Origin: Glandiceps talaboti
Taxonomy: Eukaryota > Hemichordata > Enteropneusta > Spengelidae
Direction of reading: 5' to 3'
DNA length: 64,000 bases
Assembly: GCF_964340395.1 (NCBI RefSeq)
Contig: NC_135562.1
Coordinates: 12,758,043 to 12,822,042, forward strand
The position numbers were made by a program, and so were the translations under genes. The notes beneath the pieces were generated by a model. It had not been told where the DNA came from and searched no databases. It saw only the letters and a list, made by a program, of their open reading frames with translations. Each line of letters begins with the position of its first letter. The first letter of the stretch is position 1. Positions 41,060 through 54,924 of this stretch are shown here, piece by piece.

Positions 41060-43184
41060 CTAATCTAGCAGGTTAAACCAAAGTCCTAAGGGTTGCGAAG
41101 AGAGATTATTACACTTCTTTATTCCTGGAAAACAGCAGAAATTCCACAAAGACATGGAACACTATTAATGATTTAATTGGTAATAAGAAATGTAAACGTG
41201 GACAATGTTTACCAGATGAACTTAATGTCACAACACCTCAAGGTGATACAACGACAAGCACAACTCCACATCAGATTGTAAATAGCTTCAACAGCTATTT
41301 CACCAACATTGGACCAAGCTTGGCAAACAAAATCGATCCTCCTACAAAACCCTATATGGAATTTCTTCCACAAAACCACGAGCATTCCTTCTTCATGAAA
41401 CCGACAACAGAATATGAAATTGTCAAACTTTTAAAAGGTCTTGACATAAATAAGGCATCGGGTTATGACAGTTTGCCTGCGAAACTGATTGTTATTGCAG
41501 CGGACCATATAGTAAAACCGCTATGTTATATATATAACCTTTCTATCACACAATGTAAGTTTCCAAATGCATTTAAAGTAGCAAGAGTCGTACCAATTTA
41601 CAAAAAAGGTTCTAAAGATAATCCCGGTAACTATCGTCCAATTTCTGTTCTGCCTCTATTAAGCAAAGTATTTGAAAAAATAGTAAACAATAGATTAATC
41701 AGTTTCCTGGAAAAGTATAATTTGTTGTATAAGCACCAATATGGTTTTCGGGAGAAACATAGTCCACAGTTATCCCTTATCAATTTGGTTAACAACCTAC
41801 TCGAGCAAATCGACTATGGAAACGCTACCATTGGTATATTTATAGATTTCAAAAAAGCATTTGACACTATTAATCACGATGTTTTACTCTCTAAACTCCA
41901 TCACTATGGAGTGAGAGGCAACCCGCTAAGATGGTTTTCCAGTTATCTAAATTATAGATCACAATTCGTAATTGCAGATGCAGTAAGCTCAGAAAGGATG
42001 CCTATTACCTGTGGGGTGCCTCAAGGATCGACACTTGGCCCAACTTTATTTTTGGTTTACATAAACGACCTCCCATACTCCTCCAACTTCTTTGATTTTC
42101 GATTATTTGCAGACGATTCAAATTTGTTCCACACGTTCACAGAAAGAGTAAATAATATAGACCTCCTCACAGTAAATCGTCACCTTAAGGATGTAACAGA
42201 TATGTGCGATGCAAATAAGCTAACTATCAACACTGATAAGACAAATTATATTCTTTTTCATGGCAAACGCAAACCTGTTATTAAGCAAGGTGCTATAAAT
42301 GTCAAAGGTCACGTGATAACAGAGGGTGAAAAAGCATCCTTTGTAGGCGTGACCTTTGATAAGCATCTCACTTGGGAATTTCACATTGAAGAGGTAACAA
42401 ATTGTATACGTAAGAAAGCTGAAATTCTGTTTAAATTAAGGCATTTTGTTCCACAACATATTTGTTGTTACTGTATAAATCTTTTATCCAACCTAACCTA
42501 ACTTACGGTCTAGAAGTATGGGCAAGTACCTTCCCAACTTACCTTCAGCCCATTTTAAAAACACAGAAAATGTGTCTTCGTTGCATTACATTTTCTGGCT
42601 TCAGGGAACCATCGTCACCTCTATTTGAATGTTTAAATATTCTCAATATTTTTAAACTTCACCAACTTGGTATATTAAGTTTTATTTATGATCTGTACAA
42701 TGGTAATCTTCCACATACTCTAGGCGATTATTTTCAGACTGTTGGCCATAGCCAAAATACCAGGTTTAAGCTCCAACAAAACTTAGTAATTCCAAACACA
42801 CATACAGCTGCTGGTCAATTTGCAATATCATTTGAAGGCGTTAAATTATGGAACAATTTACCTACGGAAATTAAATGCTTAAAATCGAAACACCTGTTTC
42901 GAAATTCTTTAAAGCTATACTTGAAATACAATACATGTACATAGTAAGTCACTGTCATGCGATATTTACCCCCCTCCACCGTTGCAGAGTCTGTTTTAAA
43001 TACACAACAATTTCTTTAGAATTTGCCCTTTAACTGTTAATATTAACATATAATTTGAGGAGGAACCAAACTCGATTAGCGGAAAGCTATTTTTTTGGTC
43101 TCCTAAATTGCCAAAATTTATAAATAAGCTGCCATGAATTATATATATTTATTGATATTTTTTCTTTATTTTGTTGGCAATAAA

Positions 43185-43219
<35 letters not shown>
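41060..43219 (+). mobile_element. 5'-truncated LINE (CR1/L2/Rex1-like) with ATTG tail
   Basis: An open reading frame runs from about 41080 with no stop, enters the RT domain and continues to 42944 after a frameshift. The 3' UTR has AATAAA (43179-43184) followed directly by (ATTG)n at 43186-43219, a 3' end typical of this LINE group. The endonuclease domain is missing, consistent with 5' truncation on insertion. It sits between the convergent genes 2 and 3. Confidence 0.8.
41080..42944 (+). pseudogene. LINE reverse transcriptase, frameshifted
   Basis: RT motifs in order: V-P-I-Y-K-K-G with N-Y-R-P-I-S-V-L-P (motif 1 region), Y-G-F-R (motif 2), F-I-D-F-K-K-A-F-D-T-I-N-H (motif A), G-V-P-Q-G-S-T-L-G-P (motif B), F-A-D-D-S-N-L-F (motif C with the catalytic A-D-D). 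Near 42460-42470 the frame shifts by an indel, and the C-terminal region continues with S-F-I-Q-P-N-L-T-Y-G-L-E-V-W in another frame to a stop at 42942-42944. The single frameshift and few other lesions suggest a fairly young insertion. Confidence 0.85.
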
Positions 43220-43726
43220 ACGATATTATTTTTACTTAAGTCTGTAAAAAGGGGTTGTCTGCAATTGCATGTACGCACTATTATTGACTGCTTGGTATGG
43301 AGTTGACTTACACGCTGATAAGGGTTTTTTCAATGATAATATAACACATTTGCGTTATATCATTATGTTTCAACACACAGATAAACACGTTTTATTTCAA
43401 CATTAATAAAACTCATAAAATTCGACAAATATTCAAAGTCTCCCTTAACATTCAGTCATATTTCTGGAACATATAAAAAGTAACATTAACTAATGGTGTA
43501 GATGAAAACACAATTTAGCATTAATTACATGTTTGCTCTGTATTCAAGGCCAGACATTCTAATAATATCCAATGCATATCTAGACTACCAAGGGTGGGTA
43601 AGGTAAAACAGGAATTCGATGTTGAGTTAAGTTTAGAAAACATTTATATGCTAAAATTGTACACGAGTGAATACGTTTATGCCTTTAGAAGTTAGTTTCT
43701 ATTTGGTAATAAAGTAAAAAACGAAG

Positions 43727-43804
43727 CAAAACAAAACAAAACAAAACAAAACAAAACAAAACAAAACAAAACAAAACAAAACAAAACAAAACAAAACAAA
43801 ACAA
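43727..43804. repeat. (AAAAC)n microsatellite
   Basis: Pentanucleotide run between the LINE tail and the gene 3 polyadenylation signal. Confidence 0.97.
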
Positions 43805-43861
43805 ACTTTGTTCTAGAGAAGGTACATTATTGTCCCATATACATAAAAATGAATAAAATTC

Positions 43862-43867
43862 TTTATT
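43862..43867 (-). promoter_or_regulatory. Polyadenylation signal AATAAA of gene 3
   Basis: TTTATT on the plus strand reads AATAAA on the minus strand, about 186 nt past the gene 3 stop codon. Confidence 0.5.
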
Positions 43868-44052
43868 GGTTTGTCGACCTGTGACATTTTATCAAACTCT
43901 GTAATTCCATTGTGCACAGAATTGTCTTTGACATAAACATAGAAATTTCTTATTTGTTGACAACTAGGTAGTTATACAGCGAGGAATAGTCAACGGGGCT
44001 TGAGAGGATGCTTCATATTCGGTTTTAAAACCCTTTCTAGCATTTGTTTGAA

Positions 44053-45575
44053 TCAGGCCATGATTGCCTTTTTTGTCAAAGCGAGAGCCACGTTGACAGC
44101 AGAGCGAACCTTTTTCAAATTTTTCGCTGGTGATAGCTCTATACATTCGTACTTAGGATTCTGATCCTCACCCATTTTGATGATATATTTGTTAGACTTC
44201 TTTCCTGAATATATTACTAAATCCTCTCTTTTCATTTTAAATGTAAGTTGCCCATTTTTGAAACCAATGTTCTGAGGATAAAAGATAAGAAAAATCAGCA
44301 TTAGTCAAATAAATGAGACTTAAAAGTCTAAGTTGTTGATTTTCTCTTTAGCAAGATACGTTTTATTTTGAATTGCACACAATGTCTCTCAGTATTCTTA
44401 GGTTAAAGGATGGATTGATTTAACAGGAAATTTTTGGGGTAGACGTCTGTTTTGTCCTAGCTAGGCAAAGCCGAGGACAAAATAAATAAATTAATTGTAT
44501 ACCCCAAAAGTGTCCTGTTGAATCAATTAAATGGGCGAGGATCCGTACTTAAACAAGCGTCAAAGGTGTACTTCGAATTTCACTAATATTTAGGTTTTTG
44601 CCCAAAGCGTCAGTTATTATATGCAACTCTATTACTTAACATGACACATTTATTTATTTTTATTATTATGAACAAATTTGATATAGAAACCCAATTCTGC
44701 ACGTCCCAGTCAAATGACATGACGTTTACCCCATTAAACCGATAACTATGCTAGGACTAATATTGTAAAAAAGTTATAGTCCAAATTCGATCCATTATCT
44801 ACGTTTTCACAATGGAGAATATCGACATCTTCTCATGTAGCATTATAACATGCACTTACAGAACATCATTGCAGAATAAATCATTTTGTACTGAAGAGTT
44901 ACAGAGAGGTACTGCATTCGGGACCTAGCCAAGGTATATAGGGCTCTCAAATAGTTAACAAGACTGCAAACAATGTTATAGAAATGGTTAACAAAATTGT
45001 GGACAATTTCCATGACGGTTAACGTGTATGTGGACAGTTCCATTGTGTAAAACATGTCCACTTAAAGGGAATTGAGAGCAAAGTTGAAACAATGGGATGA
45101 GACAGAGATGAGTATAACTTTACCTAGAGCAGTTGTATACATTTCTCCATGTGACTATGTTCTAGGATCAGTAGCTAAAATAAGCAACTAACAAGGGGTT
45201 CTCATTAAAAGTATGAAATAACTAACCAATCGTAGTTTTTGCGGTTCTTCTGATTTCTGAATACGTGTTGCAGTCACGTGTATCATGTTAAAATATATGT
45301 ATTCAGCCATCCATTCATAATACTTGTCAAAAGAAAAAATGTAAAATCGTCACAGCATTCAAAAATCACTTCTATAAACTTCAGTCTATAGTTGAGAATC
45401 TTATACGATGAGCTCACCCTTTTCCCCAATTTTTTGCTTTCGATCTCCAGCATGTTTTTACCATATCTTAATAACTCAAAGTCAGGTCCACTGAGTTTAT
45501 GTCCCTGTGTCTTCTCCAGTTGCTCTAACGCCTTAGCATGGATAAATGCACACTTAATTATGTTGTCACTCTTCT
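44053..45575 (-). CDS. Gene 3, terminal module 3 (A 45575-45418, B 44271-44053)
   Basis: A: I-I-K-C-A-F-I-H-A-K-A-L and L-S-G-P-D-F-E-L-L-R-Y-G, matching the gene 1 terminal A exon. B: I-G-F-K-N-G-Q-L-T-F-K-M, I-Y-S-G-K-K-S-N-K-Y-I-I, then K-K-V-R-S-A-V-N-V-A-L-A-L-T-K-K-A. The tail is basic and amphipathic, like that of gene 1 (V-K-S-A-V-K-T-L-A). Confidence 0.83.
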
Positions 45576-46497
45576 CTGTTAGAACAAAAATACAGACAGT
45601 CAATAAAAAATTCCATTATCTGCCATGCATTGGAATGATGACTGTAAGTGATAGCAAATTAAATATTTAAGCACCGTTCCAGGATTTGAAGATATTGATG
45701 GTTATTTCAAAGAAATTATTCATACGGGGGGGGGGGGTCATTTTGATTAATTTGAGTAAATCGAACATTTGCTTGTTACTGTGTGCTAGACAGTTTAGAA
45801 AGCCAAATCCTTTGACCGTCCTCCGTTGATAATCTTTCTCGATGTCTTTTAAGTGTTGGTTATGACGACAAATGTCACATCAATATATCCTGCGTCAAGG
45901 TTCAACGTTCACATGCTTTTAACGGTTTCATATTGTAGAAGAGAGAGTTTATACCAATAAATACAAGCTGCAGTATTCACCACAATATGTAAGCCTGTAT
46001 TCTACGGTGGCCCACAAACTATTTAGTACAAGGATATAATTTTTCTTTTAAAAAAAAAGATTAAAATATATTTTTTTCGACTTTTTTCAAAATTTTTTTC
46101 AACTTTCCTTTCAACTTTCTTTTTTTGACCAAGGTCCGATATTATTATTAATTATTTTGGAAAAAACATTTTTAGTTTTGTCTTACAAATTTGAACTTTT
46201 TGCTTTGATATTTCTATTTTGAACCAAAAAAATAATGTTTTGTCCTATAAAAGAAAGTTTTTACCCTTGTACTAAATATTTTGCTCTCAATAAAATAATA
46301 ATTTCTTCCACAAATGTATTGTTCCTATGTCACCTGTGGGGGTATTCCAATTAATTAATTCAATTTGAACTCATATTTAATGTATACAATATCTGGAGTT
46401 TGTGTCCAAGGCATAATTGAATGTCCTTGCTAAAGCGTATCAAAACAATTGTGTGTGCTTCTGATTACACTCAATTTTAGAATAGGTGAAATGGTAA

Positions 46498-46565
<68 letters not shown>

Positions 46566-49500
46566 CCATATGTGAGTTTGTGGTTGAGGTAGTTATGTTT
46601 TCCGATGTTTTCCATATGGTCTTTGTGTTATTGGTTTCTTTCCATCAGATGTACAGCCATTACAGATTGGAAGAACAGTTTTATATTGTCTTTTTAAAGT
46701 TGATGTCAGTTTCCACATCCACCTTTTCATGCAAGACCACAATTTTCGCGATTTTATTTATTTTTTTGTTGAATACGTAAAAAAGGTTTATGGTCGGCGT
46801 GAAAAACAAAGTGGGGTTGGGTAACCGGAACCAAACAATTTTGTTTCCTATGCCTAAGGTTTATTCAGTTAGATTTCCTTTTTTCCGTCTATTTGTCAAA
46901 CCTTGTAATTTGCTTATGGAAATAAACTACAAGTGTGCGCACAATCTGAACAACTCTTTAGAACCATGCAACAATACAGTAAAAAGTTTCCCTAACACAA
47001 ATTGAAACAAAGATCTCGTGAACTCTGTCTCTTTATAATTTTTCCTGAGAAAGGGTGGTAGGTAGACCTTCAGAATATTGCAAAAAAATCGCCGAGTTTC
47101 TATGCTAAATTTTAATACATCTTAAGATGGTGTCGCCATGTTCATCTGCTCAGATGAATATGTCTGCATACGCATTTGACGTCATCGTTTTTTTATGATG
47201 ATAATCTTAATATTCATCATTTCGAAAACTCTCAATTGCAATTTGAATAGTGTAAAACATTGTGAATATCACGTGAATATCTATGCATTGACAAATAACA
47301 AATTGGAAAAATATATGAGTGGCCACTTCATACATGCAGGTGACCATAAACAACCTGTTAATTCGTCTGTCTGTATGTTTCCTTTTCCTCGTACAGACAA
47401 TATCGACTTCTTTTTAAGCTGTCTCCACTGTGGTACATAGAGTGTTTTTACTACAGGATTCTTTTTATCATCAAGTGCAACGTCAAATCGGTTTTCTTTG
47501 TCACCCGATGTCAAAACCACTGTTACTCCTCTTCCACAACAAGCTGTTATCATTGCATTACGCAGTTCCTGTATACATACATATAGAGAGTACAAACGCA
47601 AAAAGAAAAAAAAAGATGTAATTGTAAAGGCGAAAATGAAAGACTTTAGATTGTTGTTCCCACACTCGTTGCCTCAGTACAAAATGCTAAGCTATCAAAC
47701 TTTATGTCATTCGATTAGTAAATGAATCATGCAAATTAATTATTGAAACTGAAAAATGTATCAATATCATGATGTTTTATAGGACACATGGGATTTTTTA
47801 TCGCCAATATGTGTACAAACTATACTTGGTTTAAAGCTTGCATACTTAACATATTGCCCAATTACCGATATTGGTTGTTCAACATGTAAATAACTAACTC
47901 ACTAAATTTAATCTGATATCCTCAAGCTATATTTAGCGCATGTTCTCTTTATTGTGAAAAAGGAATATACCAAATTATATGAAATGTAAAGGTTGCTTCC
48001 ATCGGATATTGTCTAATTATCCCACAATCATTAACTATACTAATGACGTATTTGAACTAAGAGCTACCAAGGATTTGTAAAGCATGAATGCGCTTTGATA
48101 ACATCAGTGCATGTACCAAAACTTTCAAAACTTTGAAGCTTGATGATATGATATTGCCTTATTGCCTTATGATATTGCCTAATTACCTATTCATATTGAA
48201 AAATACAACCAACAAGCTTAACAGAACACAAACATTTGGTTATTTTGGATGGATCTACCCCATTACGGAGTTTGACGCATGCATTCTTGAGAGCTTGTCT
48301 AAATTATGTAACATTATTATGCAAATAACGTATTACAATATAAATCTATGTCAACAAACTTTAAAGAACATGTGGATGTTGAATCTTGCTTTCTTAACAT
48401 ATAGCCACTGAAAATCGATGATTATGCAAATGATACATCATATTCAAAGAGGTTTTTACCAAAACCAAAGCAATTCTTGCCATTACCATGAGGAACATGT
48501 GTAATAAGTTTCATTACAATGGATGATGTATTATTTAGATCTCGTGTATCTAGACAGATACACAAAGAGACAGACAGAAATCGTGACAAACAGATGGACA
48601 GACAGATAGACAGACAGACAGACATGACATGACATAATCTTCCCTTACTTACGAAAGGTAATTCTGACGAGATATAAACTGAATGTCAGTGTATTGACAA
48701 TAACGTGTAATGACATATTGGTTAGGCAATTACTGTAATTTTATTTTTTTATGTGAAAAACCCATAAAGACTTGACAGATTGGTTTTTACCTTTTCGTCA
48801 ATATCCTTAATGAAAATAATGCAATGTTGAAGACTTTTAAGGTCCTTGTCAGTAAGTCCCCGAGTGGTTTGTAAGATATTCATGGCATGGTTTATATTTT
48901 CAAAACGTACCATTTCTCCACAACGAACTTCCAAAGTTTCTGTACTTAAAAAATAACTTATAGTTAAAAGATGTTGTATCGCCTTTAAAGAACAGTTTGA
49001 TTCTCTAATTTAAAACTGAAATAAAATACATTTCAATGATGTAACTTGATTATTGTACACATATTATCAATGCAATAATCTTCAACATTATACATAAAAA
49101 CACACCACACTGAACCCAAATTTAATGCACATTACTCACCTTGTCCTTGACTGCCAGTACTGCGATGTTTGGTCCATTTACTGTAGCTTTCCGATTCTTT
49201 AGACCTATTCGCAATTTTACCAGAACTACAAGATATGGTCCATATAAGGTAGGGTTAATTATACAAGATGAATGCTTGAAAATGTTCAGTAACATATAAT
49301 TCATATCTATAGCTATAAATCGAACAAATTTCATGTAAATGATACCAGAATATACGACGTATTTAATTAAAAGTAACTATTGGTATAAACGAATTTTATA
49401 TATCATTTGTCACGTGACCATAAAGTAATAAGACAGATATATTACCTAACTTTACGAGTAACATGTTTGTGAATGATAACAATATCGTTTTTTTTATCAA

Positions 49501-50201
49501 TGCTTTCAATCTGATGTACAATGGCAAACTGCTGTCGAAATTAAGTTTAGATAAGAACAGATCTGGGTAAAAGGTGAATATGCAAAAGATGTCATTAATT
49601 TGAATAACATACTCTACGGTAAAGTTATGGTTAGGTTCCCCATTGTCATCCATGAATACTTCAAATTCAAGTTTTGTTTTCTCTTGAGAGGTAGTGAAAA
49701 CAATTTTACTTCTTGTGGTGATTATGGTAATCCTGACATCATTCCAAACCTGTAAAGTTAAGGATAATCTAAGCTTATTCTTACGTCATATAAAATATTG
49801 CGTTCTCTTTATCTCGTATTGATTTATACCACGCTTCACAATTTCGCAATACACAACTGTCTTGAATAAAATCTCATGCCAAAGAATCATCAGTGACTAC
49901 TGTATTATGTAACTTGCTTGTGATTTCTTACCATATAGGCAAAATCATCAGGTTATACAGAATTAAGTGAAAGTAGACATCCGCTCATAGTGAAAGTAGG
50001 CATCTGCCTATAATTGATCTAACAATTGACATTCCCTTACGTCTTCCCCAATCTCTTCTGACTGCATCATGGTAATACAATATTCTAGCAATTGAATTTC
50101 GTCACTGGTTGATTTTGACTTTCCTAGTTCCACAATTATGTCTTTGATAATCTGTTCGGTCAGTGGTGATTCGCAATCTATGAAATACATGTTGGGCTTG
50201 G
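44053..50201 (-). CDS. Gene 3: three-module paralog of gene 1
   Basis: Exons on the minus strand: 50201-50041 (ATG at 50190-50188), 49749 to about 49600 (3' border uncertain), 49225-49140, 48939-48791, 47568-47355, 45575-45418, 44271-44053. The order is A-B, linker, A-B, A-B(terminal). The phases match gene 1 from the linker onward, and the proteins align throughout. The start is chosen because the first A exon opens with an ATG just inside an AG acceptor, as in gene 2. No signal peptide is seen. A minus-strand AATAAA lies at 43862-43867. The main weakness is that no good phase-2 donor is visible for the first B exon. Function unknown. Confidence 0.75.
44414..44527. mobile_element. Short imperfect palindromic element
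   Basis: Arms ATTGATTTAACAGGAAATTT...GGGGTA and TACCCC...TCCTGTTGAATCAAT pair, with an inner dyad around GTCCTAG and CCGAGGAC. It lies in the last intron of gene 3. Confidence 0.5.
46450..46837. mobile_element. Second copy of the TGTGTGGTTCC inverted-repeat element
   Basis: Ends TGTGTGTGCTTCTGATTA and GGTAACCGGAACCAAACA match the ends of 34390-34808 in reverse orientation. The shared internal block includes ACAGATTGGAAGAACAGTTT. The long hairpin is absent and a (TA)n tract (46506-46561) is inside. Confidence 0.6.
47355..48939 (-). CDS. Gene 3, module 2 (A 48939-48791, B 47568-47355)
   Basis: A: V-R-C-G-E-M-V-R-F-E-N-I-N-H-A-M and L-K-S-L-Q-H-C. B: E-L-R-N-A-M-I-T-A-C-C-G-R-G, V-L-T-S-G-D-K-E-N-R-F-D-V-A, then P-V-V-K. 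Both exons are clear orthologous counterparts of gene 1 module 2. The B donor is GTTGTT, which is weak but in the required phase 1. Confidence 0.8.
49140..50201 (-). CDS. Gene 3, module 1 plus linker (A 50201-50041, B from 49749, linker 49225-49140)
   Basis: A: M-Y-F-I-D-C-E-S-P-L-T-E-Q-I-I-K-D-I and L-L-E-Y-C-I-T-M-M; 50 codons to a GTAAGG donor. B opens V-W-N-D-V-R-I-T-I-I, then E-F-E-V-F-M-D-D-N-G-E-P. The frame stays open well past the expected exon end (to about 49396). Candidate phase-2 donors are weak, and the best-looking GTAATA is phase 1. The linker is 86 nt, phase 2 to 1, Ser/Lys-rich, the same size as the linker after gene 2 module 13. Confidence 0.6.
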
Positions 50202-50330
50202 CTATGAAGAAAGGAATAACAAATTAGAATTAAACCCTGAAGGCACATCAGAAGCAATCAGTTTCTGTAGCAATCCTACTCTTATGTGTATGTAAGGCGT
50301 TCTCTGTCACTCTACTTTAAGGTTAAGTTT

Positions 50331-50334
<4 letters not shown>

Positions 50335-50403
<69 letters not shown>
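50335..50403. repeat. (TC)n microsatellite
   Basis: TC run on plus (GA on minus), 130 nt upstream of the first visible gene 3 exon, in its presumed 5' UTR intron. Confidence 0.97.
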
Positions 50404-50408
<5 letters not shown>

Positions 50409-51223
50409 GCATGGTGATTAAAATCACTTCAAAATTATTTTAGATCCATTCAGCAAGAAACCTCGCAAGGATGATTTTGAGTCGATTCAAGGATGAAATT
50501 GATTCGAAACGTGTTATTTATCTTATACAATATATGTATACCTATCAGCATTTGACATAATCTGCAATTTGAGTAGTTGCCATTACTGTTGACATGAGGT
50601 CATACTATTTATGATTGACTTAAGGAGACAATCAGGAGTAGAACGAAAAGCAAAGGAGACAAATAGCATGGTCCAACGTACACAAATTTGCAATCTAATT
50701 GAGCTGATATTCTAGACCTATCTTGCCGATATTGGTGGCCAGGACGCTAGTGAAGCCAGGAGTAACCTTCGATCGGGATAAATTTGTTGATGCAGACCAG
50801 GATAAATGACATTTGAATATTCTGGCGAATGAAGTACAAGATGGCACATGGGGAAACAGGTATGTGTGCTGTCTACTCTCAAAGATCTACAAAAGCCAGG
50901 TGTCAGACATAGATGGATAGAGTTGGATTAGACGAAGTAGTATAGTAACGTTAGTATTAGCTCTGTCTGGATTGACGAGAGAGCGGATGTGACGTCACCG
51001 ATCACACTTTACCATCGTTAATACAGTTTTACACAATGAATTGTGAACTGTGCTATTGACATGATAGGGGCCTACAGATTCTGACGTGCTAGCGAGAAAA
51101 GGTTCAGGAAGGTCGTGGGAGTATTTGGTTTGAATGACAAGCCAGGCGGAGTGACGTCATCGATCACGTTTTGCCGTTGTTGAAATCACCTAAGAGAAGA
51201 AACCAACCAATGTATTGCGACTG

Positions 51224-51260
<37 letters not shown>

Positions 51261-54200
51261 GGTAGTACTTTTGACTACAGACTGAGTTATTAGAGCCGTA
51301 ATATAAAAAATATTTAGGAGCAGTGTTTCATAATTTAACTTCTCTTTCAAAGAGTTTAAGTAAGAGGCAATATGCAATATGGAATACAGAGAAGTGTACA
51401 CATTGTAATGAACTGTTATTCCGAAGTAAGTAAGAATCTCGATAGGACGAGAGAAAGAAAATAAGACAGAGCACGCACAAATAAATGTAAATTGAATTTC
51501 CAGTGTTCATTGCTGTGACGAGTTTAAATAATACTGTTTCTCAGAAGGTAGAAGCGAAATTTGATCCTTTTATAATGAATTTATTCAGCTACTCATGTCC
51601 CGCCGAGTATGTGTGAGTGAAACATGCTTCCTTGTACATTTTAAAACTGTCACGGGTGGACAAACTTCGAACTCAAATCTCTTGAAGGTGGTACTACACA
51701 AAGGTCAAGGTCAGATGTGAAAGGACAAAATGAGATAATATTTGCTGGACATACTTGGATAATATGTGCTATCGAAAGCAGCTTATCAGACTTTACAGGA
51801 AAACAAATATCTCGAAATTAAATCTCATATACCCCTCACAATATTTATTATTTTATCATAATAAATTACAACTTTTTTTATCTGAATTTCCTTGCAGGAG
51901 AATATTTTCCTGGAAATTAAAAATAGTAATATGAATTAGGTGAATACCCCTAAAATACCCCCAACACAATTTATACATGATATACAGAACATAAATACAA
52001 ATACACACAAAGTAATTAAAACAAGTTATCAAAGCATTTAATATGGCCGCTCTGTTGAATTATCCCATGATACATTTTACAGTATGTCACTTGGTCAGGT
52101 AAAACTCATTGAGAAGTCTTTAAGTGATTTTATTCAATGACGTTTCCCATATATTACCTAATCTTGCTCGTGAGCACCCAGTTCCCATGATATCAACTTT
52201 TCCAGTCAACGTCTATTTCTTCGATTGAGTTTCTGTATCCTGTAATTTATATAACAATCAAGTACAACATCAGTGAGTCAAAGGCGTAAACAATGATTGA
52301 GCTAGGTTTAAGTTGATCTTAAACTAGACTTTACCAATGAAAAATAGATTTAAGCTAGTTAGGTAACAATCAACAATGCCTTCAGATTGTTATTTTCAAA
52401 TCTATGTTTAGATACGCGATACTTGATAGAATACCTCCTCTTCTAGCTATTGAAAATTGTACATATTGCGTAGTGCAACTTGTTTGAAGAAAATTATTTT
52501 CAGATCTCAACCAAATCCATAAGGTTGTGATAATTACTCAGCTATAGTATCGTTATATTTTCTCATCTCAACAGATAAGTATAAATGCCACGCCCAAGCA
52601 TCAAGCTGAACGCAGAGTGCTGCCGTTGAGAACCCAGTCCTGATTTTAGCATACATACACATACATACATACATACATACATACATACATACATACATAC
52701 ATACCTACCTACCTACCTACCTACCTACCTACCTACCTACCTACATACATACATACATACACATACACATACATACATACATACATACATACATACGCAG
52801 CAACAGACAGATAGGCAGGCAGACGCAAAGACAGACAGACAGACAGGCAGACGCACAGACACACGCAGCCACCATATATATGGCTATATGATATGTGTAC
52901 AGCAATATATTTAAAGAGTTTGCCATGTCCTTTGCAATGTGTCTTATGTAATGAATAATTAATAATCTTAATGTTACTTTTAAGTCACAATGCCCTAAGT
53001 ATGCTTCTAAGGACTGATATTTATTCGAGCAGTGAATCATATAAGAGACATGTAAAGGTACAAGTGCTTTTGTGGAATTATATAGTCATCATAATTATGA
53101 CAATGTATTTAATCGACTGACAACTTTGAATCGAAGTTTACGAGTATGTAACGACTAATCACTCTACAATCGACAGGTGAGATTGTAATGCGGTTTCTCA
53201 ACCGAAGATGTCGGACTTAGCCTTGTAATATAATACCAAATTTAGTCTGGAAATGGAAGTGAAACTTGTCTGAACAGGACGACATCCTTTCGCCATTTGC
53301 TTAATCCTTTACAGGAATTTGGCACCTTTAGGTTTCGATGATGAAATCAAATGCAAATTGAAATAAAGCATAACACCCAAGGAAATATGTCAATATCCAA
53401 CGGGCTCAAGAACAAATTAAACGTACACAATATGTCTAAATGGTGGGTTCTCACCTGAGCGTAGACGAACGATATATGCAGACGAAAAACTATTGATATG
53501 CAAATACGAACGTAAGCATGGATAGATGACAACTGTAAATCAACATAAATCTCATTAATCTATTGACAATATTTAACGTCTTCGACGAAAGTCGACGTAT
53601 GGAAATTAACATGATAAAGAGTAAGTACAAGTACTGATACGATTTGGTTGCGTAACCGTGCTGCTCGACTACGTTCTGGGGAAAAATCACCAGAGCTCGT
53701 TGAAATCCAAATACATGTATAACCCCGCCATTTGTATATACAGGATGTTTCATTTTGTAATGTGATAGCTATTCTATATATCCTCGCCATCAAGCTTAAA
53801 TTCTATATCTGCATTATCATTGTCTGTGAACAGAAATAAATGCTCCGTCATCAACATATTTCACTCAATGTTAAATCTTAGTAGTGGCTACAACATACCG
53901 GTATAACCGTATTACATAAAAATACACATTTTAAATTCCCACATTCTTACCTTAAGAATTTAGGCATTCACAAATAATGTTAGTCTTCAGATACGTGCAT
54001 ACCACGATGGAGTCACTGATTTACAATACTCGTCTCTTCGAAGCAGCTTTACACCTACTAATACTGTTTAACTCAGTTGAATTTAATATTGTTTGTTTGT
54101 TTAACTCAACCAATCTATGAACAAATTGTCATTGCACCCGTCCATCCACCCATCCATCATCCATCCCATCCCCATATGACCCCATGTTAACCACCATTCA

Positions 54201-54424
54201 TAATTGAATGGTCATAAAGGTCAGACGTACAGCTAATGTATCAATGTGCAATATAATTCATAGTCTGTGTAATGTCATGTGTACCATAACCTTTGAACAA
54301 AGCTAAATAACATGACTAGTAGGTAGATCTTTAGAATTGATTTCTGTGATTGAAACTCGGGCACCGCGTACTCTGCCTACGATGCACACTTCAAATCACC
54401 ATAATGTTTTACGTGTAAAAAAAA
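50404..54424. other. No recognised gene
   Basis: Upstream side of gene 3. No module exon or domain is visible. It contains (CAT)n at 51229-51260 and (CATA)/(CTAC)n tracts at about 52650-52797. Confidence 0.55.
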
Positions 54425-54879
54425 TATTCGATGTTGTTTGTTTCTTCACCAGCTCGAGTTTACTCAGTGATAGCCGATCAGGTTGATCATGTTATAGTTC
54501 CTTGGGATGGGACATGCTCACTAAGTATACATGGTCCCTGCACTTCACTGGATATGAAATCTATCACATGAATTCTATTAACCTTTATACTGCAGGGGAC
54601 CGTCAGAATCCATATTTGGTGGTACAGTTTATGTTAACATCTAGGTTTAAAAATCGCATACAAATATCTCAATAAAATTTACATTTTTGGCAGAACGAAT
54701 GTATCAGTGTCGTACAAATTCAAACATAATCATGTACCTTATTTGCACCTCTTTCAAAATGTGTAATGTGGTTATCAAAATTCACTAGGTTAATGTCTAT
54801 ATTATAATATCAATATATATAATCGAGGCAGTGGTATTGCGCATTAAGTTTAACATTTTAATTTGGGCTAATAAAATGG

Positions 54880-54924
<45 letters not shown>

